This document shows, piece by piece, positions 16,827 through 25,150 of a stretch of DNA of 64,000 bases. A program made the translations under genes and the position numbers. The number at the start of each line of letters is the position of its first letter. Positions within the stretch are counted from its first letter, which is position 1. The DNA is from Hymenobacter latericoloratus (GTDB lineage Bacteria > Bacteroidota > Bacteroidia > Cytophagales > Hymenobacteraceae): positions 310,001 through 374,000 of the forward strand of contig NZ_JACHNV010000001.1 in the NCBI RefSeq assembly GCF_014199535.1. The letters are read 5' to 3'. The notes under the pieces are model-generated. The model was not told the DNA's origin and did not search any database. It saw nothing but the letters and a program-made list of their open reading frames with translations.

Positions 16827-18503
16827 ATGGGTCTGGAAATCAAAATCCCTGCCGTCGGCGAATCCATCACCGAGGTTACCATTGCCAAGTGGCTGAAAGC
16901 CGACGGCGACACCGTGAAGCGCGACGAGATTATTGCCGAGCTGGAGTCGGACAAGGCAACGTTCGAGCTGCCCGCCGAAGCTGATGGCGTTCTGAAAATC
17001 CGCGTGGCGGAAGGTGAAACCATCGGTATTGGCAGCACCATTGCCGAGATTGGCGGCAATGGTGCTGCCAGTGCGCCGGCCGCTCCTGCCGCAGCCCCGG
17101 CATCCGCTGCTCCCACCGCCGACCCGATAAGCCAGGGCGAGCAGAACCCCGTTGCCAGCGACCAGGCCGGCTACGGCGGCCAGCCCGCGGGCGGCGCCGC
17201 CTCCGGTACTCCTCCCACTGGAGACGCCCCCGCCGCCAGCACTGGCGCAACTACGGTAGAAATGAAGATTCCGGCCGTGGGCGAGTCCATCACGGAAGTA
17301 ACGGTAGCCAAGTGGCTGAAGGAAGACGGCGCCCAGGTGCAGCGCGACGAAATCATTGCCGAGCTGGAATCGGACAAGGCCACGTTTGAGCTGCCTGCCG
17401 AGGGTAGCGGCACCCTGCGCCACGCCGCCAAGGAAGGCGAAACCATCGGCATTGGGGCCACCATTGCCCGCATTGAAGGGGGTAGCGGTGCTGCTCCGGC
17501 GGCTTCGGCCCCAGCCGCCGCACCGGCTGCTCCGGCAGCACCAGCTACTGGCAACTCGCAACTCGCAACCGGCAACTCATCTTACGCTACCGGTACGCCT
17601 TCGCCGGCGGCTGGCAAAATCCTGGGTGAGAAAGGCATCAACCCCGCCGACGTGCAAGGCTCCGGTCGGGATGGCCGCATCACGAAGGAAGACGCCCAGA
17701 ATGCTCAGGCCAAGCCGGCCGCCCCGGCTCCGGCTGCTACCCCCGCTGCTCCGGCTAAACCTGCTGCAGCCCCTGCCCAGGCGGCTCCGGCTGCTAGCGG
17801 TAACCGCGTGCAGCGCCGGGAGCGGATGAGCAACTTGCGCAAAACCGTGTCGCGCCGCCTGGTGTCGGTGAAAAATGAAACGGCCATGCTCACCACCTTC
17901 AACGAGGTGAACATGCAGCCCATCATGGACCTGCGCAACAAGTTCAAGGACAAGTTCAAGGAGAAGCACTCGGTAGGCCTCGGCTTCATGTCGTTCTTCA
18001 CCAAGGCCGTGTGCGTGGCCCTGAAAGAGTGGCCCGCCGTGAATGCCCAGATTGATGGCACCGACATCGTGTACAACGACTTCTGCGACATCAGCATTGC
18101 CGTATCGGCCCCGAAAGGGTTGGTAGTACCGGTGATTCGCAACGCCGAGGAATTATCGTTCGATGGCATTGAGAAGGAAATCGTGCGCCTGGCTACCCTG
18201 GCCCGCGACAACAAGCTCACCATTGAGCAGATGACCGGCGGCACGTTCACCATCACCAACGGCGGCGTGTTCGGCTCCATGATGAGCACCCCGATTATCA
18301 ACGCTCCGCAGTCGGCTATTCTGGGCATGCACAACATCGTGCAACGCCCCGTAGCCGAAAACGGCCAGGTGGTCATCCGCCCGATGATGTACCTAGCCCT
18401 GAGCTACGACCACCGCATCATCGACGGCCGCGAGTCGGTGTCGTTCCTCGTGCGCGTGAAAGAGCTGCTCGAAGACCCGACCCGCCTGCTGCTAGGCGTG
18501 TAA
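16827..18503 (+). CDS. sucB: 2-oxoglutarate dehydrogenase E2, dihydrolipoyl succinyltransferase
   Basis: E2 core of the oxoglutarate dehydrogenase complex. In its 558 residues it has two lipoyl domains (ESDKAT lipoylation sites at Lys43 and Lys184) instead of the single one usual for SucB, then a peripheral-subunit-binding domain (about 262-291, [20 protein letters not shown]), an Ala/Pro linker and the acyltransferase domain ending in the catalytic DHRIIDG motif (His529, Asp533). The catalytic domain order and the sucA neighbour point to succinyl rather than acetyl transfer. A linker after lipoyl domain 2 holds an in-frame tandem repeat (17550-17578). Confidence 0.93.
   Translation: MGLEIKIPAVGESITEVTIAKWLKADGDTVKRDEIIAELESDKATFELPAEADGVLKIRVAEGETIGIGSTIAEIGGNGAASAPAAPAAAPASAAPTADPISQGEQNPVASDQAGYGGQPAGGAASGTPPTGDAPAASTGATTVEMKIPAVGESITEVTVAKWLKEDGAQVQRDEIIAELESDKATFELPAEGSGTLRHAAKEGETIGIGATIARIEGGSGAAPAASAPAAAPAAPAAPATGNSQLATGNSSYATGTPSPAAGKILGEKGINPADVQGSGRDGRITKEDAQNAQAKPAAPAPAATPAAPAKPAAAPAQAAPAASGNRVQRRERMSNLRKTVSRRLVSVKNETAMLTTFNEVNMQPIMDLRNKFKDKFKEKHSVGLGFMSFFTKAVCVALKEWPAVNAQIDGTDIVYNDFCDISIAVSAPKGLVVPVIRNAEELSFDGIEKEIVRLATLARDNKLTIEQMTGGTFTITNGGVFGSMMSTPIINAPQSAILGMHNIVQRPVAENGQVVIRPMMYLALSYDHRIIDGRESVSFLVRVKELLEDPTRLLLGV
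17550..17578 (+). repeat. In-frame short tandem repeat inside sucB linker
   Basis: Repeats of the type GGCAACTCGCAACTCGCAAC encode the Gly-Asn-Ser-Gln-Leu-Ala-Thr-type linker at about residues 242-251. The unit looks like intergenic simple repeats and not like the surrounding Ala/Pro codons. Confidence 0.6.
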
Positions 18504-18519
18504 GTTGATTTAAGAATAG

Positions 18520-18553
18520 AAAAGCCGTGTTTCCTGCCGGGAGCACGGCTTTT
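18520..18553 (+). terminator. Terminator of the sucAB operon
   Basis: AAAAGCCGTG pairs with CACGGCTTTT around a GC-rich loop, starting 17 bases after the sucB stop. Confidence 0.8.
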
Positions 18554-18626
18554 CTATGTGATGCACCTACGGTACACCACACTCGCAAGAACTTTACCGC
18601 CCGGCATTAGCAGTTGGCCAGAACGC

Positions 18627-18660
18627 AAAAAAGCCCTCTGGAATAAACCAGAGGGCTTTT
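18627..18660. terminator. Hairpin terminator for the minus-strand globin gene
   Basis: AAAAAAGCCCTCTGG pairs with CCAGAGGGCTTTT around a short AT loop. It lies 75 bases past the end of the minus-strand globin at 18735. Confidence 0.8.
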
Positions 18661-18734
18661 CAGCGGGTGGGGTGGGTGGGAAGTGTGGAAAGGAGCGGGA
18701 AACGGGATGGATTAAAAAAATGCGGGTAGTGCAG

Positions 18735-19103
18735 TTAGGCAGCGCGGGAGTTAGAGGCGAGAGTGGCCACTTTGCTCTTGGCCTCCTCGGCCTTGGAGCC
18801 GGCGAATTTCTCGTCAACGGTGCGCTTCAGCAGGGAAACCCAGCGTTGGAAAAGCGGACCCTGAGCCGGCAGCGCCGAGTGCAGCGGTACCATTTCACCC
18901 TCCTGGTAGCGGGTGGTGCCCAGCAGCGCCGTGCTCCAGTAGTCATACATAGAGGTGAGGTGACGGGGCCAGTGTACGCGCGCTACGGCGCTGCACAACG
19001 GAGCCAGCAGCTCATCTTCGTTGGCCTTGCTGAAAGCGGTATCCACCAACGTTTTGATGTCGCCTTCAGTGCGCAAATCGGGGAGGGTAGGAGTAGTAGC
19101 CAT
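18735..19103 (-). CDS. Group III truncated hemoglobin, copy 1 (altered distal pocket)
   Basis: A 122-residue group III truncated globin, a small cytoplasmic heme protein that binds O2 or NO. The group signature is clear: HWPRHLTSMYDYW (E helix), LLGTTRY, and the proximal His75 in VPLHSALP followed by FQRWVSLLKRTVDEKFAG. Aligned to its neighbour at 19254, position B10 is Phe24 instead of Tyr and CD1 is Cys37 instead of Phe. Both are normally conserved heme-pocket residues, so ligand affinity or stability should differ. The two genes are tandem on the minus strand, 150 bases apart. Confidence 0.85.
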   Translation of the reverse strand: MATTPTLPDLRTEGDIKTLVDTAFSKANEDELLAPLCSAVARVHWPRHLTSMYDYWSTALLGTTRYQEGEMVPLHSALPAQGPLFQRWVSLLKRTVDEKFAGSKAEEAKSKVATLASNSRAA

Positions 19104-19253
19104 ACGGTTGCGGTAGGACTGGTGGATACGCAGCGAATTTACGCAAGTTGCGTGATATTCGCCTCGGAGCGAAAAATATTTTTGTGATTCTGCGAAAGAA
19201 TATTCTTTCGCCCTTATTGGCAGCCTGCTAAGGTACTTTACCGGTAAAAAGTT

Positions 19254-19646
19254 TCATAGCAGATGCAGCGGATTTTGGGCTTGCCGGATACGATACTCAA
19301 AAATGGAGGCAAGGTTACCCGCTTTGTGCAAAGCTTCGTCGGCTTTGGGGCCATCGAAGTGGGTTTCAACGGTTTCCACAAATAAATTCAGCCACCGCCG
19401 GAAATGGCGGCTGTCTACGGGCAGGGCCAAGTGCTTGGGGAAGGGGCGGCCCCGGTAGCGGGCAGTGCCTAGCAGCAGGCTGCTCCAGAAGTCGTACATA
19501 GTAGCCAGGTGGCGCGGCCAGTGACCCTGCACTACCGCCTCGAAAACGGGTCCTACGAGGTCATCGGTCTGCACGCGGCTGTAAAAGGCATCGACCAGCA
19601 GCCGAATGTCGGCCTCGGTTTGAATATCGGGCAGGGTTTCAGACAT
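19254..19646 (-). CDS. Group III truncated hemoglobin, copy 2
   Basis: A 130-residue group III truncated globin. It carries the expected Tyr22 at B10, Phe35 at CD1, GHWPRHLATMYDFW in the E helix, the proximal His72 in FPKHLALP and the G-helix FRRWLNLFVETVETHFDG. It shares roughly half its positions with the adjacent copy by eye, so they are a tandem duplication that has diverged. Family members usually act on NO or O2 in the cytoplasm. Upstream in the transcription direction of copy 1; possibly cotranscribed, although the 150-bp gap is large. Confidence 0.9.
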   Translation of the reverse strand: MSETLPDIQTEADIRLLVDAFYSRVQTDDLVGPVFEAVVQGHWPRHLATMYDFWSSLLLGTARYRGRPFPKHLALPVDSRHFRRWLNLFVETVETHFDGPKADEALHKAGNLASIFEYRIRQAQNPLHLL

Positions 19647-19744
19647 GGTACTTCTAACGAAAAAGATCCGGCCAGGGGTGGGCGAGGCAGCCGCTACCTA
19701 TACGTGAGGCTCAGGCGCGGGGAGGGGGCAGGAAAATTGGCTGC

Positions 19745-20668
19745 TTAGGTGGTTTTGGGGGGGCGCCGGCCGCCCAGCACCACCAGGGCTACGGCCAGCA
19801 CAATCAGGCCGGCGCCGCCCAGCATGCCCGCGTTCAGGGCTTCGCCGGCAAACGCCCAGCCCAGCAGCACGGCCACCACCGGATTTACGAAGGCATACGT
19901 GCCGGCCAGCGCCGGCTCCACCGCCCGCAGCAGCCAGATGTAGGCCGTAAAGGCCACAATGGACCCGAACGTAACCAGGTAAGCGTAGGCCCCCCACGAT
20001 TTGGCCGTTACCTGAGCTAGTTGGAAGCCCTGCGCTTCGCCGCGCAGCAGCCCCACCACCAGCATCACCAGCCCGCCGCACAGCATCTGCATGCCACCCG
20101 AAAGAAATGGCGAAGGGCTGGGCTGATGGCGTTTGGAGTACAGGGAGCCGATGGCCCACACCAGCGCGGCCGTGAGCACCAGCCCCATGCCCAGGGCCTC
20201 GTGGCCGGGCAGGGCTACGTGGCTGGCGCCCGGCGTGCGGGCCAGCAGGTACACGCCCCCCATGCCGCATACCAGGCCCAGGGCCACGGCCGGGGTAGGC
20301 CGCTGGGCTACCCCACTCCACCAGCCCAGCACCGCCAGAAACATGGGCACCGTGGCGACCAGCAGCGCCGCCAGCCCCGATGGAATGTACTGCTCGCCCA
20401 GGGTTACGCCGCCGTTGCCGAACGCCAGCAAACAGACGCCGATAACCAGGGCCACGCCCCAGCCCCGCCCGGTAGGGGCTGGCTCGCCGCGCAGCCGCAT
20501 AAACCCGTAGAGCGCGGCCCCGGCCAGGGCGTAGCGGCTGCCAGCCATCAGCAAGGGCGGCATCGACTCAATGGCAAACCGGATGCCCAGGTAGGTGGAG
20601 CCCCAGATGATATAAACGGCAGCAAACGCCAGCAGCAAGGAGGCGCGGGAAGGGGTAGCGGTACGCAT
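19745..20668 (-). CDS. EamA/DMT-family transporter, YedA-like
   Basis: A 307-residue inner-membrane drug/metabolite transporter with ten predicted helices arranged as two EamA halves. The N-terminal half shows AFAAVYIIWGSTYLGIRFAI and PPLLMAGSRYALAG; the C-terminal half shows VTFGSIVAFTAYIWLLR and PVVAVLLGWAFAGEALN, all typical of the YedA/RhaT-like exporter branch. Substrate cannot be told from sequence; family members export amino acids or metabolites. A promoter-like CAAACCTA (minus strand TAGGTTTG) lies 27 bases upstream of the ATG. Confidence 0.88.
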   Translation of the reverse strand: MRTATPSRASLLLAFAAVYIIWGSTYLGIRFAIESMPPLLMAGSRYALAGAALYGFMRLRGEPAPTGRGWGVALVIGVCLLAFGNGGVTLGEQYIPSGLAALLVATVPMFLAVLGWWSGVAQRPTPAVALGLVCGMGGVYLLARTPGASHVALPGHEALGMGLVLTAALVWAIGSLYSKRHQPSPSPFLSGGMQMLCGGLVMLVVGLLRGEAQGFQLAQVTAKSWGAYAYLVTFGSIVAFTAYIWLLRAVEPALAGTYAFVNPVVAVLLGWAFAGEALNAGMLGGAGLIVLAVALVVLGGRRPPKTT

Positions 20669-20694
20669 CAGAGTAAACGAAAGAAAGCCCGCTG

Positions 20695-20702
20695 CAAACC
20701 TA
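20695..20702 (-). promoter_or_regulatory. -7 promoter element of the EamA transporter
   Basis: Reads TAGGTTTG on the minus strand, an exact TA-NN-TTTG match 27 bases upstream of the EamA ATG. Confidence 0.45.
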
Positions 20703-20858
20703 CGGGAACTATGCAGAAGCTTTGGCTTCCGTGTTGGGGTAGGAAGCAGCGCCGTGCTGCTGATACGAGGCCGCGCGCCACCCGCCGCCCAAGCTACCGC
20801 CGGCCGCGCGCAGCGCTTGGTCCGGAATGCCGTTCTTTAGGCTCTCTACCCTCACCGT

Positions 20859-22529
20859 TTGCCCGTGCGTTTCTTTTCTGCCTTCCTGACGGCCGGCCTG
20901 CTTGGTCTGGCCCCCGTTGCCTCGGCGCAGCTCCTGCAGCCGAAGTCGATGTTTACCCGCGCCGATTCCTTGCGGGGGCACCTCTCGCCCCTGCGCGCCT
21001 GCTACGACGTGAATTACTACCACCTCGATGTGCAGCTGGATGTAGCCCGGAAAGCCCTCCGGGGCTCCAACCTGTTCCGCTTCACGGCCACCCAGGATTT
21101 CAGCCGCCTGCAGTTTGATCTGTTTGCCAATCTAAAGGTGGAGAAGGTGGAGTACCAGGGCCGGCCCCTGCCGTTTACCCGCGAGGCCAATGCCGTGTTT
21201 GTCACGTTTCCTACCCCCATCCGGCGGGGCAGCCGGGCCGGGTTTACGGTGCACTACGCCGGCCAGCCCACCGAGGCCAAAAACGCGCCCTGGGACGGGG
21301 GGCTCGTGTTCAGCCAGGACAGCAAGGGCAAGCCCTGGGTGGCCACGGCCTGCCAGGGGGTAGGAGCCAGCATCTGGTGGCCTACCAAAGACCACCAGTC
21401 CGACGAGCCGGACTCCATGCTCATCAGCGTGACGGTGCCCAAGGGGCTGAAGGACGTTTCGAATGGCCGCCTGCGCAAAACCACCCCGCTCAAGGGCGGA
21501 GCCACCCGCTTCGACTGGTTTGTGAGCAACCCCATCAACAACTACGACGTGGCCCTGAACGTGGGCGACTACACCCATTTCGCCGACGAGTACGCCGGCG
21601 AGAAAGGCAAGCTTACGCTCGACTACTGGGTGCTGCCCGAAAATCTGGCCAAAGCTAAAACCCAGTTTGCAGCCAACGTGAAGCCCATGCTCAAGTCCAT
21701 GGAAAGCTGGTTCGGGCCCTACCCCTTCTACGAGGACGGCTTTAAGCTGGTGGAAACGCCCCACCTGGGCATGGAGCACCAGAGCGCCGTGGCCTACGGC
21801 AACAAGTACCAGAACGGCTACCTGGGCCAGGACCGCTCCGGAACCGGCTGGGGCCTGAAGTGGGACTTCATCATCATTCACGAAAGCGGCCACGAGTGGT
21901 TCGGCAACAACATCACCAGCCAGGACATTGCCGATATGTGGATTCACGAAAGCTTCACGACCTATTCCGAAGCCCTGTTCGTGGAAAGCCAGTTCGGAAA
22001 GGACGCGGCCCGGCAGTACATCCACGGGCAGCGCCGCAACATCCGGAACGAGGGGCCCATCATCGGCCCCTACGAGGTAAACAAGGAGGGCTCCTCCGAC
22101 ATGTATGACAAAGGCAGCAACCTGCTCCACCTCATCCGGACGGCCTACGTGCCCGACGATGCCCGGTGGCGGGAGCTGCTGCGCGGCCTTTCGCGCACGT
22201 TCTACCACCAAACCGTAACCACCAGGCAGGTAGTGAGCTACCTCAACCAGCAGCTTGGCCAAGACCTCACGCCCATCTTCGATCAGTACCTGCGCCACGC
22301 CGGGCTCCCTACCCTGGAGGTGCGCTTCAGTGCCCAGGGGCAGCCCCAGGCCCGCTGGATTGCCAATGTGCCCGGGTTTAACCTGCCGGTGCGCCTGCGC
22401 ACTACCGGCGGCCAGTACCGCACCGTGCCACTTACTACCTCCTTTCAGCCCCTTAGCCTACCCGGCCTGACCCGTACCAACCTGGAAGTAGATACCGAGA
22501 ACTACTACGTTGGGGTGCTGATCGAGTAA
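20859..22529 (+). CDS. Secreted M1-family metallopeptidase
   Basis: A zinc aminopeptidase of the M1 (gluzincin) family, 556 residues, exported by a signal peptide ending near PVASA-Q (about residue 24). Zinc and catalytic motif HESGH lies at residues 341-345, with the third ligand Glu364 19 residues after His345, and the substrate motif appears as GMEHQS, a variant of GAMEN. It should remove N-terminal amino acids from extracytoplasmic peptides. The start is awkward: an in-frame stop at 20838 leaves only TTG (20859) or GTG (20865) before the signal peptide; no ATG fits. Confidence 0.88.
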   Translation: MPVRFFSAFLTAGLLGLAPVASAQLLQPKSMFTRADSLRGHLSPLRACYDVNYYHLDVQLDVARKALRGSNLFRFTATQDFSRLQFDLFANLKVEKVEYQGRPLPFTREANAVFVTFPTPIRRGSRAGFTVHYAGQPTEAKNAPWDGGLVFSQDSKGKPWVATACQGVGASIWWPTKDHQSDEPDSMLISVTVPKGLKDVSNGRLRKTTPLKGGATRFDWFVSNPINNYDVALNVGDYTHFADEYAGEKGKLTLDYWVLPENLAKAKTQFAANVKPMLKSMESWFGPYPFYEDGFKLVETPHLGMEHQSAVAYGNKYQNGYLGQDRSGTGWGLKWDFIIIHESGHEWFGNNITSQDIADMWIHESFTTYSEALFVESQFGKDAARQYIHGQRRNIRNEGPIIGPYEVNKEGSSDMYDKGSNLLHLIRTAYVPDDARWRELLRGLSRTFYHQTVTTRQVVSYLNQQLGQDLTPIFDQYLRHAGLPTLEVRFSAQGQPQARWIANVPGFNLPVRLRTTGGQYRTVPLTTSFQPLSLPGLTRTNLEVDTENYYVGVLIE

Positions 22530-22964
22530 ACCGCTGGCAGCATCCGGCTGGTAAAAGCCTGAGTAGGCAACCCTTCAACGCCCCCTGCTAGGAGTTTGCC
22601 AGCTGTTAAGCACCAGGCGGAGCCTAGGTACTAGTCTTCTTCTCAAATTGGATTTAGTTAATCCCATTACGGGACAGGGCGAAGTGATGATGCTTTCTGA
22701 ATATATTAAAAATAAGTTAATTTTAGGTCGATGTTCGCACTATTTATAGTTGAGCGAGGTTTAGGTGGCATCCTGGCCTCGTCGTACGTGTGAATGTGGG
22801 GTGGTTCCGGGTCGGATTTTGAAGTTAGTTTTTGAATTTTATCTGGTTGCTTGTTGCTGTGGTAGCGCTGCTGAGTTGCTGGCTTGGCGTAGGAACCGCC
22901 GCCGGGTTACGGGCTTTCAGTACTTAAAAAAGTTCTTAGTGCAGCAATTCTACTCAGCCAGACT
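22530..22964. other. Intergenic AT-rich region upstream of the Crp/Fnr gene
   Basis: About 435 bases without a credible gene. The centre (22640-22760) is AT-rich and probably regulatory. A 68-codon reading at 22765-22971 overlaps the regulator start and has no protein-like character. Confidence 0.5.
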
Positions 22965-23636
22965 ATGGTAGCACCATCAGTTCCAAACAACTGTCAGGGA
23001 TGTCCGCACTACGGCCACTCGTTGCTGGGCGCCTGCCAGCGCAACGAGCTGGAGCTGATTTCCAACGGCAAGCTACACCAGTCGTACCATAAGGGGCAGG
23101 TGATTTTTCAGCAGGGCAGCCGCCCCGGCGGAATCTATTGCATTCACCAGGGCAAGGTGAAAATTTCCAAGATAAGCGCCGATGGCAAGGAGCAGATTGT
23201 GCGGCTGGCCAGGGAGGGCGACGTGCTGGGCTATCGGTCCTTGATGATGGGGGGCAATTTTTCTACTGCCGCTACCGCCCTCACCGATTGCGTAGTGTGC
23301 CTAGTGCCGCGTCCCGATTTTTTCAGCATTATCAACCAGAATCCGCAGTTTGCGCAGTCCCTGCTGCGCCTGCTGCACACCGCCTACAAGCCCGTGCGGG
23401 AACGGCTGGCCGAAGCTCTGCTGATGCTCCATAGCCTGTTTGACCCCGGCACCGACGCCCGTTTCAGCATCCCAATCTCCCGCGACGACTTGGCCGCCCT
23501 CATGGGAACAGCCAAGGAAACCGCCAGCCGGCTGCTTTCGGAGTTGCGCGAGGAAGGCTTGGTGGCCACGCAGGGTAGCCGTATCACCGTGCTGGATGTG
23601 GTTCGGCTGCGTCAGGTAGCCACCATGTACAGCTGA
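22965..23636 (+). CDS. Crp/Fnr-family transcriptional regulator with FNR-like cysteines
   Basis: A 223-residue regulator: N-terminal tail with Cys10, Cys13 and Cys24 (NCQGCPHYGHSLLGAC), a cyclic-nucleotide-binding-type beta-barrel (about 30-130; GSRPGGIYCIHQGKVKISK, REGDVLGYRSLM), a dimer helix, and a winged helix-turn-helix (ISRDDLAALMGTAKETASRLLSELREEGLV). Cys112 in VVCLVP lines up with the fourth cluster ligand of FNR, so an oxygen- or NO-sensitive iron-sulfur cluster is plausible. The recognition helix TAKETASRLL resembles FNR-type readers. Located upstream of the roadblock cluster, but with about 450 bases between them. Confidence 0.85.
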   Translation: MVAPSVPNNCQGCPHYGHSLLGACQRNELELISNGKLHQSYHKGQVIFQQGSRPGGIYCIHQGKVKISKISADGKEQIVRLAREGDVLGYRSLMMGGNFSTAATALTDCVVCLVPRPDFFSIINQNPQFAQSLLRLLHTAYKPVRERLAEALLMLHSLFDPGTDARFSIPISRDDLAALMGTAKETASRLLSELREEGLVATQGSRITVLDVVRLRQVATMYS

Positions 23637-23697
23637 CCAAGGCCGGAACGGCAAGAAGACGTTGCTGTGGTAAAACCAGGAATTATGCTATTACGTT

Positions 23698-23729
23698 TAG
23701 CCCCACGCAAATAAAAAAGCGTGGGGCTA
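23698..23729 (+). terminator. Hairpin downstream of the Crp/Fnr gene
   Basis: TAGCCCCACGC pairs with GCGTGGGGCTA around an A-rich loop. It is not followed by a strong T-tract, so termination is likely but not certain. Confidence 0.6.
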
Positions 23730-24083
23730 CTTGTTTCAGCCAGGGATAGAGAGTAAGTTAGATATAATTGTACTATAGTTGTCCTAAAATGGGTTCCCAG
23801 CTTGGAAAAAGCGGGAAGAATTTAACAACTATCATTTTTTGATTTGACATCAATCATTTTTTAGAGGGGTAGTTAAGAGGAAATTTGTGAAGTAAGTCAG
23901 CCTGTATCCGGCAAGATTCGGCCGGGTCCGAGGCGTCTCACACAAGTTTTATTACTACTTCTTTCACGTCGCCGGAAGCAGGCCAACGCGTGGGCCTGGG
24001 CAGGGTGGCAGAAGAGGAACAGGCGGCTTGTGCGGATTGGCTTTTTTACTTCCTCATCTCCATATTTTCTTCAATTTGATAGC
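23730..24083. other. Intergenic region before the roadblock cluster
   Basis: About 350 bases with no credible gene. The first 150 bases are AT-rich and likely contain the promoter of the roadblock cluster; the rest is GC-rich leader sequence. Confidence 0.45.
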
Positions 24084-24461
24084 ATGGCTTACTCAGTCAA
24101 CAACCCCGCCGGTAAAGTAATTGATGGTATCCTGCAGGACCTGCCGGGCCTGATGGCCGTGGCCGTGGTGGATACGAACTCGGGCATGAGCCTGGCGTCG
24201 CACTCCAACACGCCCTCCATCAACCCCGACACGGCCGCGGCTTACAACACCGAAGTAGTAAAGCAGAAGCAGAAGGCCATGGCGGCCCTCAAGCTCCAGG
24301 GCGAAACCATTGAGGACATCCTCATTACCCTCTCCAATCAGATTCACCTGTTGAAACTGACGGAAAACAACAAGTTTATTTACCTGGTGGTCAACTCCCG
24401 CGACACCAACCTAGCCATTGCCCGCGAGGTGCTGCGCACCCACGCCAGCAGCCTCAACTAA
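24084..24461 (+). CDS. Roadblock/LC7-like protein, copy 1
   Basis: A 125-residue cytoplasmic protein with the roadblock/LC7 layout: a helix, the strand pair DLPGLMAVAVVDTNSGMSLA, a central helix (TEVVKQKQKAMAALKLQ), EDILITLSNQIHLLKL and a last strand-helix IYLVVNSRDTNLAIAREVLR. In bacteria such proteins dimerise and usually regulate small Ras-like GTPases (MglB with MglA). Two paralogues follow at 24634 and 25881. No GTPase gene is seen in the window. ATG at 24084 (MAYSVNN) was chosen over an upstream one that adds an unrelated tail. Confidence 0.65.
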   Translation: MAYSVNNPAGKVIDGILQDLPGLMAVAVVDTNSGMSLASHSNTPSINPDTAAAYNTEVVKQKQKAMAALKLQGETIEDILITLSNQIHLLKLTENNKFIYLVVNSRDTNLAIAREVLRTHASSLN

Positions 24462-24633
24462 GTCCGCGCCAGCAGCTCACGAAACGGCCCCGGAGTGGCA
24501 GGTGCAACCGGCGCCTGCCACTCCAACAACCGAAGTTTATTTCCGGGCGGCTGTCCGGTAACCAGTTGGCGTACCGCGGCGGCCACCCGTGGCTGCGCTG
24601 CCGGAGGGCAGCGCATTTCGTGGAGAATTCTTC

Positions 24634-25080
24634 ATGCAACTACCCTTTCTGAACCGGCTACAAGGCCTGACCGGGCCGGTAGTCAACAAGATTGTTTCGC
24701 CGGGGGCGGCAGGACCGGAGCAGACAGCCGCCGAACTGATTTTGCAGCACGTGCTGGCCGGGCTGCCGGAACTGGTTGCTGCGGCCGTGGTGCTGGAAGA
24801 CTCGGGCCAGGCCCTGGCGACTTATACCACAGCTCGTGAGTTCAACGTGGGGAAAGTCATCGGCTATAATGCCGACGTTATCCGGCAGCAGCGCCTGGCG
24901 CTGAAAGCGTTGCAGCTACCAGCCGAGGAGCAGCTGGAAGAAGTGCTGATTACGCTCCGAACCCAACTACACTTATTGCGGCTGCTCCCCGATGGGCGCC
25001 GGTTTCTTTACGTGGTCGTGGACTGCCGAGACACCAACCTGGGTATTGCCCGGGAGGTGATGCGCACCTGCGAGGGCTAA
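24634..25080 (+). CDS. Roadblock/LC7-like protein, copy 2
   Basis: A 148-residue paralogue of the preceding gene, with an N-terminal extension of about 30 residues (MQLPFLNRLQGLTGPVVNK). It has the same core order: GLPELVAAAVVLEDSGQALA, a Gln/Arg-rich central helix (DVIRQQRLALKALQLP), EEVLITLRTQLHLLRL and YVVVDCRDTNLGIAREVMR. It lacks the conserved N-T/S-P segment of copies 1 and 3 (HSNTPSINP) and has instead TTAREFNVGKVIGYN, so it is the most diverged of the three and may give an asymmetric dimer partner. Confidence 0.62.
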   Translation: MQLPFLNRLQGLTGPVVNKIVSPGAAGPEQTAAELILQHVLAGLPELVAAAVVLEDSGQALATYTTAREFNVGKVIGYNADVIRQQRLALKALQLPAEEQLEEVLITLRTQLHLLRLLPDGRRFLYVVVDCRDTNLGIAREVMRTCEG

Positions 25081-25150
25081 GGTAAGCCGGAACAGGTAGG
25101 GGTGGTAGCGGCTATTTCTTCATCTCTCACCCTTTTATCCACTGTATGTC

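Noticed and set aside
20827..20889. ATG-started reading that could be a frameshifted beginning of the M1 peptidase
   Set aside because: The frame differs from the peptidase, stops within about 20 codons and lacks a signal peptide; a TTG or GTG start explains the gene without an error.
22765..22971. A 68-codon frame overlapping the Crp/Fnr start
   Set aside because: Composition is not protein-like, and it overlaps the better-supported regulator start.
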